From: Ignavibacteriota bacterium
GTDB lineage: Bacteria > Bacteroidota > Ignavibacteria > Ignavibacteriales > Ignavibacteriaceae
Direction: 5' to 3'
DNA: 64,000 nt
Assembly: GCA_013285405.1 (NCBI GenBank)
Contig: CP053446.1
Location: 3,023,001 to 3,087,000 of the forward strand
Below are positions 51,771 to 60,911 of this stretch, piece after piece. The position numbers and the translations under genes were made by a program. The notes under the pieces are model-generated. The model was not told the origin of the DNA, ran no database searches, and worked only from the letters and a program-made list of their open reading frames with translations. Each line of letters begins with the position of its first letter. Position 1 is the stretch's first letter.

Positions 51771-54700
51771 ATGAAATATTTACTTCTCTCTCTTCTCGTA
51801 ATATTTGAATTGGGCAGGTTATCTGCCCAATCTTTTGTTGGAAAGATCAATCCTTTTCCCGCAGCAAGTCAGAATATTGTTACAGCAGATGATACATTAA
51901 AGATTCTTGCCATTATGGTTAGTTTCCAGCAAGATGCTGATGGAACAACTTCTGGTAATGGAAAGTTCGGCAGTATATACTCACAGAATTATGGTAGCGA
52001 TATTCTCGATCCACTTCCACACGATAAAAAATATTTTGAATCGCATCTCCTTTTTGCAAAAAATTATTTTGAAAAAGTTTCTAAAGGAAAACTGAACATA
52101 CAATACGAAGTCCTGACAGATACTTTTTCTGTTACTGATCGAATGCGGAATTATTCACCAGCTCCCGGTTCCGATGATTTTACAAACATCGCAAATTTTG
52201 CAGTTGAGGCGTGGACGAAAGCTGATCAAATCTATCCCGGATTTAATTTTAGTGAATACGATGTGTTTCTGATTTTTCACGCAGGTGTTGGAAGAGATAT
52301 TTCGCTTCCCGGAAGTATTGGAAATGAAAGAGATCTTCCATCTTTGTATTTGAGCGAAAATGCTTTTAAAGAAATTTATGGAAATGAATTTGAAGGTATT
52401 CCGGTTTCAAACGGTAATTTCAATATTAAAAACAGCATGATTATTCCTGAAACTGAAAGCAGGGAACTTCAAACAATCAGCGGGACATTTCTTTTTGAAA
52501 TTACAATTAATGGTTTGATTTGTGCAAGCATTGGAAGTCATTTCGGTTTACCGGATTTATTTGATACTGAAACCGGTTTAAGCGCAATAGGTAGATTTGG
52601 GTTGATGGATGGACAAAGCATTTTTGCTTTTCTTGGAACATATCCTCCCGAACCATCTCCTTGGGAAAAAATAAGAATGGGCTGGATTGAACCGGTAACT
52701 ATGGAAATTCAAAATGCTGATGTTAGTCTCGTTACAAATCTTGCTTCTTCAATTAGTGATACAGTCATTCTTAAAGTTCCTCTAAACTCTTCTGAATATT
52801 ATTTAATTGAAAATCGTATTCGTGACGCAAACGACAACGGATCAATAATTAGTTATGTGATCGGTGATGTATTCCGCAACAAATCTTTTCCTAATGACAC
52901 AACAGGTTACCGCAGCTTTGATGTTGATTCACTCTCAGGAGTTATAATTGATGTTGATGAGTTTGACTGGGCGGTTCCCGGAAACGGAATTGTCATCTGG
53001 CATATTGATGAGAATGTGATTAACGAAAAAATTGCTGAGAATAAAGTCAACACAGATAAAAACAGACGTGGAGTTGATGTTGAAGAGGCTGATGGTGTTC
53101 AGGATATCGGTGAGAGATTTTATACAATTTTCGGAGATGAAGTTATCGGTGAAGGAACAGAAGATGACTTCTGGTTTGAAGATAATCCTTCTGAATTATT
53201 TCAAAACCGTTTTGCAAAAGATACCAGACCAAACACTTTAACAAACACCGGTGCAAACAGTTTAATTACAATTAAAGATTTTTCTGAAATTGATAATCGG
53301 ATGAGTTTCAGAATTGAGTTTGGCGATTCTGTCGTGAAGCCTTTATTTACACTTGATTTAATGACTGATGGGGAAGCAAATGGATTATCAGTTTTGACTG
53401 ATGATTTTGGGTTAACTAATTACTATGCTTTAGTTAATTCTGATCTGAAAGTAATTGATGAGAGTTTAACTACAAGCGAAGTAAGTGCGTTCTCTGAATT
53501 TAAAATGTCCGGTAACGTCAAAAACAATATTCAACGTTCTTATGGTGTGAATAAAAATTTGTTAAATATTCGAACTTCAATTTCAGGTACGTTTGAATTG
53601 CTGGTTAAGGATATTCAGGAATTAATAACCTCACCTTCATTAGTTTTTATTGATGGACAAGGAGTTGGACGTTTAACAATTGGTACGGGCAATGGTAAAA
53701 TATTGTTTTATGATGAAGCTGCTGGCAATCCTAATTTGATCGATTCATTTAAAATTGACACAACGAATATCATTAAGCAAATTTCAGCATCTGGTGATTA
53801 TTTCGCTTTTATCACCGAATCAAAATTAGTAAGTAGCCCACCATCATCTCTTACTCTGTTTTATGATAATCAAGGATATACCTATTCATTTACATCAGAA
53901 TTACCATTTAGAATTGCGACGACAAAAAACCAATCAGGAATCAATTCATCCATAGTTCTGGTAACAGGTAATAAATTTTATACAATTGAGTCCGGAGCCG
54001 CTGTTGCGGAATTTTCCATCCCGGGTTCTGATACAATCCATTCATTTGCACTTACTGATCTAAAGCAGGACGGCACAAACTATATCGCTCTTAATAATGT
54101 AAATAATATTGAAGTTTATAATTTAACTGGTGCAATTGCAGATAACTTTCCTTTCACTGATCCCGAAGGAATTGGCTTTGTTGGAACTCCGCTTACAGCA
54201 GATTTTGAAGGTGACAGCAAATCAGAAATTATTTCTGTAACTAAAGATGGAAGAATATTTGCAATAGATGGTGGAACAGGTAAGGTTGTTCCGGGATTTC
54301 CTATATCGTGTGGTGGCAGTGTTTCAGTAACTCCTGTTTTATATAATGCAAATGGTAAAACTAATCTTTTAGTTTTAAATGATCAGAATGTTCTTTCAGC
54401 ATGGTCAATCAGTTCTGTTGAAGGCAAGCTTTACTGGTCAGAAGAATATGGCAATCCACAAAATACATCATTCGTGGATGCAGCGGAGAACACTAACAGG
54501 ATAAATGAATTCTTTCCATCAAGCAGAGCATATAATTATCCAAATCCGGTTTATGAAGGAACAACAAACATCCGTTACTATGTTTCTGAAGATTCAAAGA
54601 TTAACATAAAGATTTTCGATCTTGCAGGAGACTTTGTCGCAGAACTGAATGATGATGCTCAAGGTGGAATGGATAACGAAACTGTTTGGAATGTTGGAGA

Positions 54701-54794
54701 TATTCAAAGCGGAGTTTACCTCGCAAGAATTGAAGCAGCGTGTGATTGCGGGAAAACAGAAGAAGCAGTTATAAAGATAGCGGTCGTAAAATAA
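51771..54794 (+). CDS. Secreted M6-like protein with lost zinc motif and T9SS tail
   Basis: 1007 aa. Signal peptide about 1-20 (ending RLSAQ). The N-terminal half follows M6 (immune inhibitor A-like) peptidases, including ILAIMVSFQQDADG, GLPDLFDTETGLSAIGRFGL and MDGQSIF, then WEKIRMGWIEP. The expected HExxH just before GLPDLFD is replaced by A252-S-I-G-S256, so no zinc site remains. A repeat region (about 640-890) resembles FG-GAP/propeller blades, and a T9SS tail begins near 921 (AYNYPNPVYEGT). It probably binds rather than cuts a surface target. It is 10 bp after porV, so it is likely part of that operon. Confidence 0.8.
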   Translation: MKYLLLSLLVIFELGRLSAQSFVGKINPFPAASQNIVTADDTLKILAIMVSFQQDADGTTSGNGKFGSIYSQNYGSDILDPLPHDKKYFESHLLFAKNYFEKVSKGKLNIQYEVLTDTFSVTDRMRNYSPAPGSDDFTNIANFAVEAWTKADQIYPGFNFSEYDVFLIFHAGVGRDISLPGSIGNERDLPSLYLSENAFKEIYGNEFEGIPVSNGNFNIKNSMIIPETESRELQTISGTFLFEITINGLICASIGSHFGLPDLFDTETGLSAIGRFGLMDGQSIFAFLGTYPPEPSPWEKIRMGWIEPVTMEIQNADVSLVTNLASSISDTVILKVPLNSSEYYLIENRIRDANDNGSIISYVIGDVFRNKSFPNDTTGYRSFDVDSLSGVIIDVDEFDWAVPGNGIVIWHIDENVINEKIAENKVNTDKNRRGVDVEEADGVQDIGERFYTIFGDEVIGEGTEDDFWFEDNPSELFQNRFAKDTRPNTLTNTGANSLITIKDFSEIDNRMSFRIEFGDSVVKPLFTLDLMTDGEANGLSVLTDDFGLTNYYALVNSDLKVIDESLTTSEVSAFSEFKMSGNVKNNIQRSYGVNKNLLNIRTSISGTFELLVKDIQELITSPSLVFIDGQGVGRLTIGTGNGKILFYDEAAGNPNLIDSFKIDTTNIIKQISASGDYFAFITESKLVSSPPSSLTLFYDNQGYTYSFTSELPFRIATTKNQSGINSSIVLVTGNKFYTIESGAAVAEFSIPGSDTIHSFALTDLKQDGTNYIALNNVNNIEVYNLTGAIADNFPFTDPEGIGFVGTPLTADFEGDSKSEIISVTKDGRIFAIDGGTGKVVPGFPISCGGSVSVTPVLYNANGKTNLLVLNDQNVLSAWSISSVEGKLYWSEEYGNPQNTSFVDAAENTNRINEFFPSSRAYNYPNPVYEGTTNIRYYVSEDSKINIKIFDLAGDFVAELNDDAQGGMDNETVWNVGDIQSGVYLARIEAACDCGKTEEAVIKIAVVK

Positions 54795-54800
54795 CATTGC

Positions 54801-54901
54801 GTCATTTAGTTGTCATTTGCTTCGCTGTCATTCTTTGTTTGAAAGTTTAGAATGTAAAATATTGAATTGACAACAAATGACTATTAATGACAATGAATGA
54901 C
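54801..54901. repeat. Palindromic GTCATT repeat cluster
   Basis: Three GTCATT units (54801, 54812, 54827) face three AATGAC units (54876, 54886, 54896) around an AT-rich centre. The mirror layout could fold as a long hairpin. It fills the 127 bp gap between two genes for secreted proteins. Similar GTCATT-type repeats may be genome-wide elements; this needs a genome search. Confidence 0.6.
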
Positions 54902-54921
54902 TATCCAATCTTTCAAATCAA

Positions 54922-57900
54922 ATGAAACAATTTTTAATATTAACTTTTTTAATCAGCTTATTTACTCTTGGTGGAACATTCGCCCAGTTCACAGAATTTC
55001 ATCCTGAACTCGATTGGTTTACAATCAAAGGCAAACATGTTGAAGTCCACTATCACAACGGAGCAGAACGAACGGCAAAAGTCGTAGCCAAGATTGCGGA
55101 TGAAGTCTGGGATCCGATTTGCTCTTTGTACGATTACGAACCTGATAAAGTGCATTATGTGATTAAAGATCTTGATGACTACTCAAACGGTGCAACATAT
55201 TTTTTCGATAATAAAATTGAAATCTGGACAAGCGCACTTGATTTTGATCTTCGCGGAACTCACAACTGGCTTCGTAATGTAATATCACACGAATTCACAC
55301 ATCTTGTTCAGATACAATCAGCGATGAAACTTTCACGTTCAGTCCCTGCGGTCTTTCTTCAATTATTAAATTATCAGGAAGAAAGAAGACCAGACATTCT
55401 TTACGGCTATCCGAACTATGTAATTTCTTATCCAATTGCTTCAGTGAATGTACCTGCCTGGTTCGCTGAAGGAACTGCACAATATATGCGGCAGGAATTT
55501 GATTATGATAACTGGGATTCTCACCGCGATATGATTTTACGCAGCTATGTTCTCGATGGAAATATGCTGACCTGGAACGAAATGGGTGTATTCGGTAAAA
55601 CAAGTCTTGGCAACGAATCAGTTTACAATTCAGGTTTTGCACTGACACGATACATTGCCCAGCAGTATGGTGAAGATAAGTTAAGAGAAATATCGGAAAA
55701 GCTCGGCAAGCTCGGTAACTTTACAATTGATGCAGCTTTTGAAGACGTTCTTGGTAAAAATGGAAATGAAATTTATAACGAGTGGAAAAGTTTTCTTGAA
55801 AAAGATTACTCACAGCGGGTTGAGAAAATCAGAACAAACTTAGTTGAAGGAGAGATGATTGCTGATAAAGGATTCGGGAACTTTTATCCGACATTCAGCA
55901 AAGATGGAAAAAAGATTTACTACATATCAAACAAGTCATCTGATTATTTCAGTCCTTCTTCAATTTATGAATATGATTTGGAAACAAAGACAGAAAAAAG
56001 TTTAGTAGTGGGAGTCCGTTCAACTTACAGTTGGATTCCCGGTACAAATAAAATTCTTTACTCAAGGATTACAGAAGACAATCCAAACTGGTACAATGTT
56101 CACGATATTTTTATTTATGATGTTGATGAAGATGAGGAAACAAGGTTAACGGAAAACCTTCGTGCAAACCAGCCGGATGTTTCAGGTGATGGTAAGAAAA
56201 TTACATTTTTATTTCAGAAAGACGGAACTACCAATCTTGGAATTATTGATATAGATGGTAAAAACTTCAAAGCTCTTACTGAATTTAGTAATGGTGAGCA
56301 AGTTTATAATCCGAAATTTTCAAATGATGATTCATTTATCATATTTGATTATTCATATCATCAGACAAGGGACATTGCAAAAGTAGATGTTGATGGCAGC
56401 GATTTTGAATTCGTCATCCAGACGAATAAAGATGAAAGGAATCCAACATTCGATAAGAATGGAAATATTATTTATGCATCCGACGAAACCGGTATCTTTA
56501 ATATCTATTCATTAAATGGTTCAACTAAAGAAAAGAAACAGTTGACGAATGTTCTTGGCGGCGCTTTTATGCCAGCTATTGATGAAAATGGCAAAATCAC
56601 TTATGCAGGCTATACTTCTTCAGGATATAAAATTTTCTTAATTGATAATGATGAGCAAATAGATGTTGTGGAAGGTAACTCTTATGTATGGAGAAAAAAT
56701 CCTCCGCTCGATTTATCAAAACCAAATGGCGATATAGGAAAGTTTAATGTTGACTCCTTAAAGAACTTTAATGATTATGAAACACCTGAGTATGTGGAAA
56801 CAAAATACAGCGGCGCATTTTCAACATTAAGCTTCTTCCCATATATCAGATTTGATAATTACAACACTGAAAACAGTTTCTGGCAGAGAATAAAACCCGG
56901 CGTTTATGTTGCGTCAAATGATATGCTGAACCGTTACTCAATCTTTGCAGGTGCAGATATAAATGCAGTGTGGGAACGTGATTTGTTCTTCATCTTTGAA
57001 TATAAAAATAAACTTCCATTATTAAGTCTTATTGGATTAAGACCGGAACTTTCCGCAGAACTTTACAGTGTCAGCAGAAAATCTGATGTGGATGTTCTGT
57101 TCGGTGCCGATACCGTGAATGGAAATGTTTCCTACGATCAGATAATTCCGACTGAAGTTACTTACAATCTGCTTGAATTTGATTTTGCTGCAAGACATCA
57201 GATAATTAATCGTTATAACGATCTTGAGCTCAGATTTATTTTCAGTCGTTACACTGCAACACTAGCTAGCTTCATAATTCCAACTGACGGTGAACCAATT
57301 CTATACCCAACTTCAGATGATACTTATTTCATTGGGAGAGATTTCAGAGTAAGTTATAATTTTGAAGCACTTAAACCTACACGTGATACTGATATCAATC
57401 CTGTTGGAATGTCACTGGATATAATTTATGATTATGAATGGAATGAGTTTAATGATGAAGGTGAATATGTAATTGAAGATGGATTACTTGTACCAAGTTA
57501 CAATGATTATAATTTCCATCGCATTTTGTTTGACGGAAGTCTTTATTCACAACTTTGGGGAGATCACACACTTACAACACGTCTGGTTGGTGGAACAATT
57601 CTCGGTCCTGCTGTTCCTGACTTTTTTGATTTTTATCTCGGCGGTTTGATAGGAATGAAAGCTTATCCTTTTTACTCAATAAGCGGAAATGAAATTGCCT
57701 GGGTTAATTTCACTTATCGCTTCCCGTTATGGCGAAATATTGATTATAAATTGAGCTTCCTCTATTTTGATAAAATATTTCTCTCATTCCACTTTGATTA
57801 TGGAAATGCGTGGACTGGAAACTTCACATCATTTTCTGATTTTAAAAAAGGCGCCGGTGCTGAGATCAGACTCGATATGAACTCTTATTATCTTTTCCCG

Positions 57901-58068
57901 ACTGCTATTTTCTTTAATGCTTCTTATGGCTTTGATAAATTTGATAAGGTCGTTGAACAGGGTGTTGCAACTTATGGCAAAGAATGGAGATTTTATGGTG
58001 GAATTCTTTTCGGGTTTGATATTGTTAATTCGAAAACAGCTTTTACAAATCCAAATCGTTTAAGGTAA
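54922..58068 (+). CDS. Gluzincin peptidase / TolB propeller / outer-membrane barrel fusion
   Basis: 1048 aa. Signal peptide about 1-21 (ending GTFAQ). The peptidase part (about 35-290) has an intact zinc site, H123-E-F-T-H127, with the third ligand E183 in WFAEGTAQYM, about 56 residues later. A TolB/PD40-type propeller (about 315-620) follows, with repeats such as FYPTFSKDGKKIYYISNKSS, QPDVSGDGKKITFLF and YNPKFSNDDSFIIFD. The last 400 residues are beta strands ending in a Omp85/surface-antigen-like barrel (LGGLIGMKAYPFYSISGNEI, YGGILFGFDI). An outer-membrane-anchored protease facing the surface or periplasm is plausible. No T9SS tail. Confidence 0.75.
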   Translation: MKQFLILTFLISLFTLGGTFAQFTEFHPELDWFTIKGKHVEVHYHNGAERTAKVVAKIADEVWDPICSLYDYEPDKVHYVIKDLDDYSNGATYFFDNKIEIWTSALDFDLRGTHNWLRNVISHEFTHLVQIQSAMKLSRSVPAVFLQLLNYQEERRPDILYGYPNYVISYPIASVNVPAWFAEGTAQYMRQEFDYDNWDSHRDMILRSYVLDGNMLTWNEMGVFGKTSLGNESVYNSGFALTRYIAQQYGEDKLREISEKLGKLGNFTIDAAFEDVLGKNGNEIYNEWKSFLEKDYSQRVEKIRTNLVEGEMIADKGFGNFYPTFSKDGKKIYYISNKSSDYFSPSSIYEYDLETKTEKSLVVGVRSTYSWIPGTNKILYSRITEDNPNWYNVHDIFIYDVDEDEETRLTENLRANQPDVSGDGKKITFLFQKDGTTNLGIIDIDGKNFKALTEFSNGEQVYNPKFSNDDSFIIFDYSYHQTRDIAKVDVDGSDFEFVIQTNKDERNPTFDKNGNIIYASDETGIFNIYSLNGSTKEKKQLTNVLGGAFMPAIDENGKITYAGYTSSGYKIFLIDNDEQIDVVEGNSYVWRKNPPLDLSKPNGDIGKFNVDSLKNFNDYETPEYVETKYSGAFSTLSFFPYIRFDNYNTENSFWQRIKPGVYVASNDMLNRYSIFAGADINAVWERDLFFIFEYKNKLPLLSLIGLRPELSAELYSVSRKSDVDVLFGADTVNGNVSYDQIIPTEVTYNLLEFDFAARHQIINRYNDLELRFIFSRYTATLASFIIPTDGEPILYPTSDDTYFIGRDFRVSYNFEALKPTRDTDINPVGMSLDIIYDYEWNEFNDEGEYVIEDGLLVPSYNDYNFHRILFDGSLYSQLWGDHTLTTRLVGGTILGPAVPDFFDFYLGGLIGMKAYPFYSISGNEIAWVNFTYRFPLWRNIDYKLSFLYFDKIFLSFHFDYGNAWTGNFTSFSDFKKGAGAEIRLDMNSYYLFPTAIFFNASYGFDKFDKVVEQGVATYGKEWRFYGGILFGFDIVNSKTAFTNPNRLR

Positions 58069-58073
58069 CCACG

Positions 58074-58958
58074 ATGAAAACGACAAAAATATTTTTACTT
58101 TTTCTATTTCTTATGATTTCAGCTTTTGTGTTTGGACAGGAAAACCCGGACAATAAAATTGAATTGACAGGCAGCTTGTTTGCAGATTCGAAAATTATTT
58201 CAAGTAACTATATCGAATTAAACAGAAACCCGATGGCGGATGATCTCCCGTCAAAAAAATCTCCCGTGCTTTCTGGTGTATTGTCTGCGATAATTCCGGG
58301 TGCCGGACAAGTTTACAATGAAGACTGGTGGATTGCAGGAATATTTGTTGCAGTTGAAGCAGCTTTAATTACAACTGCAATTACTTATGATAATAAAGGC
58401 GATGATCAAACTGAATTTTTCGAAAATTATGCCGATGATTATAATAATCCAGATCACAACTGGAGTGTCGTGCGCTATGCTGAATGGCTTGTTGAATTTG
58501 AATATAACAATGACCCGGAATTGTTGAACAGAATTATAATTAGTAATGATCCGAATCTTCCGCCATGGGAACGAATAAACTGGGCTGAGTTAAATGCCGC
58601 AGAAACAGGTTCACATAATCTTCCACCTCACGGAGAGCAGCAGTACTACGAAATGATTGGAAAGTATCATCAATATGCCGGCGGTTGGAATGATTACACA
58701 GGTGGAGCAAATAATTCCCAGATTTCTCCAAATTTTGATTACTACTCAGGTTTGCGTGGGCAGGCAAACGATTATTACAATACCTCATCAACTGCAGTTA
58801 TTGGAATTTACATCAATCATCTCTTGAGTGCTGCCGAAGCTGTATGGGGTGCGACGAGATTTAATAATAATTTGGCTGTAAACTTTAGAGTTGAACCAAT
58901 CAATACAGCAACTGGAACTGAACTCATACCTACATTGAACATGAAGTTTAGTTTTTAA
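58074..58958 (+). CDS. DUF5683-like membrane/envelope protein
   Basis: 294 aa. Signal peptide about 1-21 (ending VFGQ). The segment KSPVLSGVLSAIIPGAGQVY then NEDWWIAGIF resembles the DUF5683 hallmark (hydrophobic helix, PGxGQxYN, then W). A long Asn/Tyr-rich loop follows, and a C-terminal hydrophobic stretch (AVIGIYINHLLSAAEAVWGA) precedes beta-like ends. Function unknown. It starts 5 bp after the peptidase-fusion gene, so both are co-transcribed, and ends in a terminator. Confidence 0.65.
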   Translation: MKTTKIFLLFLFLMISAFVFGQENPDNKIELTGSLFADSKIISSNYIELNRNPMADDLPSKKSPVLSGVLSAIIPGAGQVYNEDWWIAGIFVAVEAALITTAITYDNKGDDQTEFFENYADDYNNPDHNWSVVRYAEWLVEFEYNNDPELLNRIIISNDPNLPPWERINWAELNAAETGSHNLPPHGEQQYYEMIGKYHQYAGGWNDYTGGANNSQISPNFDYYSGLRGQANDYYNTSSTAVIGIYINHLLSAAEAVWGATRFNNNLAVNFRVEPINTATGTELIPTLNMKFSF

Positions 58959-58981
58959 ATTTAATTAAATGAAAAATTTAC

Positions 58982-59015
58982 GAAGGGCGGGTCATTGACT
59001 CGCCCTTCATATTTT
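58982..59015 (+). terminator. Rho-independent terminator after the DUF5683-like gene
   Basis: Stem GAAGGGCGGGTC/GACTCGCCCTTC of 12 bp (one G-T pair) around loop ATT, followed by ATATTTT. It lies 23 bp after the stop codon and closes the peptidase-fusion operon. Confidence 0.8.
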
Positions 59016-59054
59016 AAATCATTACTTTTGCGTAACAAAATTTTATTATGACCT

Positions 59055-60845
59055 ATGAAAAAATATTTACTAACTCTTACTTTAATACTTAACACAATAA
59101 CATTTGCACAATATAATCCTACTTCACCTTATCTGATTAATCCTGATCTGGCGATTGGTTACACAGATAGTTGTGCCAATTTCTGGATTCAAACGTGGGA
59201 TAATTCAATTGGTGGATTCTTCACAAACATAGATAAATTTGGAAATGTAATTACACAGTGGGGTACGAATAAAAATATGCTCACTCAGTCACGCAATGCG
59301 TATGGAATGACTCGTGCATATATGCTGACAGGTGATACAACTTATCTTCATTACGCAAAGATTGCATTGGACTGGATGTATCTTCGCGCCTGGGATGAAA
59401 CGTATGGAGGATGGTTTCAGGAACTTGATGTAAATGGAAATCCAATTAATCAAACTGCAAACAAAACTGCTTTTTATCAGCATTATGCTCTACTTGGAAT
59501 TGCTGCTTATTACGAAGCAACAGGAGACACAACCGCCTGGAGCTGGTTGATGAAAGGTTATCAGCATCTTGAAAATTTTTATTGGGACGAAAGACCTGGT
59601 CTTGAAGGCTATTTTGATCAAACGAATTATACAAACTCAACAGCCTGGAATAAAAGTTTCAATGCAACTGTCGATGCAATTACAACACATCTTCTATATC
59701 TGTACTTGATGACAGAAGAAGAAAGTTACAAAGAAAGACTTCTTGAAATTGCTGAAGAAATAAAAATCAGATTTGCTGCAAGTATGCCACAGCAGGCTAT
59801 TGGATTTGTAGAGGAGTTCGATTCTGACTGGAACTGGGATAATAGCGCAACAATGACAATTATGGGTCACGTTTTAAAAGCCGGATGGTGTCTCGCAAGA
59901 ATCAATCAATTATTTCCTGATACAAGCAATATGAGTGCTGCTGAATATATGATCAACGATGTATGGCAAAATGGTTATGACCACGAATATGGCGGACCAT
60001 ATAAAGATTTTAATCGTATCACCGGTGAAATGCTGCTTTGGGGATTGCAGGATTCTGCAAAAGCATGGTGGCAAATGGAACAAGCTGTTGTTGCAGGATT
60101 ACAAATGTATAATCAAACCGGTGAAAACTGGTATCTCCAAATGGCAGATGAAACCATAAACTTTTTTATGCAATTTTTTGTTGACCATCAGAACGGTGAG
60201 GTTTATGAGAACAGGAAACGCCGCGGCGGTTTTGCTTGGAATGAAGCAAAAGGAAATTCCGGTAAAGCTGGCTATCATTCGATTGAAACCGGATATTACA
60301 CTTATCTGTATGGAAAACTTCTTTATCATTTTCAACCGTCAATACTTCACTACAAATTTTATTCGTTAACAACCGATAGAGATATTAATTTAACTCCGAT
60401 TGCTATTAATAATGATGCATTGAAAATTTCTGAAATTTTACTTGATGGACAAGTATATACTGATTATGACCCGGTCAATCGTGTACTTCATTTACCGTCG
60501 GGATTTGGTGGAAATTTTATAGTAAGATATGAACCAATAAGTACGGATATTAACCCGGATGAGTTGGTAACTGTAGATGGATTTGAGTTGATGCAAAATT
60601 ATCCGAATCCATTCAATCCAGGCACTACAATCAAATATCAATTACCTGATGCAGTAAATGTTTCACTTAAAATATTCAACTCACTTGGTGAGGAAGTCGC
60701 AACATTAATTGATGATGAATTTCAGAACACCGGTTCTCATTCAAAATTATTCATTGTAAATTCTACATTACCAAGCGGTGTATATTTCTATCGTTTGCAG
60801 GCAGGGAATTATATTGACACAAAGAAGATGATATTGTTGAAGTAA
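59055..60845 (+). CDS. Secreted AGE-family epimerase/isomerase-like protein with T9SS tail
   Basis: 596 aa. Signal peptide about 1-19 (ending ITFAQ). Residues about 30-430 follow the (alpha/alpha)6 AGE barrel: TRAYMLTGDTTYLHYAKIAL, IMGHVLKAGWCLARI, KAWWQMEQAVVAGLQMY, and GKAGYHSIETGYYTYLYG with a conserved His. The T9SS tail from about 514 is the classical LMQNYPNPFNPGTTIKYQLP type. Most AGE enzymes are cytosolic epimerases of N-acylglucosamine or cellobiose, so an exported version suggests action on external sugars. Substrate unknown. Both flanks have terminators, so it is a single transcription unit. Confidence 0.8.
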   Translation: MKKYLLTLTLILNTITFAQYNPTSPYLINPDLAIGYTDSCANFWIQTWDNSIGGFFTNIDKFGNVITQWGTNKNMLTQSRNAYGMTRAYMLTGDTTYLHYAKIALDWMYLRAWDETYGGWFQELDVNGNPINQTANKTAFYQHYALLGIAAYYEATGDTTAWSWLMKGYQHLENFYWDERPGLEGYFDQTNYTNSTAWNKSFNATVDAITTHLLYLYLMTEEESYKERLLEIAEEIKIRFAASMPQQAIGFVEEFDSDWNWDNSATMTIMGHVLKAGWCLARINQLFPDTSNMSAAEYMINDVWQNGYDHEYGGPYKDFNRITGEMLLWGLQDSAKAWWQMEQAVVAGLQMYNQTGENWYLQMADETINFFMQFFVDHQNGEVYENRKRRGGFAWNEAKGNSGKAGYHSIETGYYTYLYGKLLYHFQPSILHYKFYSLTTDRDINLTPIAINNDALKISEILLDGQVYTDYDPVNRVLHLPSGFGGNFIVRYEPISTDINPDELVTVDGFELMQNYPNPFNPGTTIKYQLPDAVNVSLKIFNSLGEEVATLIDDEFQNTGSHSKLFIVNSTLPSGVYFYRLQAGNYIDTKKMILLK

Positions 60846-60871
60846 TCTTCCGTCCCAAATATTTATATTTA

Positions 60872-60897
60872 AGTCCCGAGTTTCTCGGGACTTTTTT
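60872..60897 (+). terminator. Rho-independent terminator after the AGE-like gene
   Basis: Perfect 9 bp stem AGTCCCGAG/CTCGGGACT with TTT loop, then a run of T. It lies 26 bp after the stop codon and 15 bp before der. Confidence 0.93.
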
Positions 60898-60911
60898 ATT
60901 AACTAGAATAT

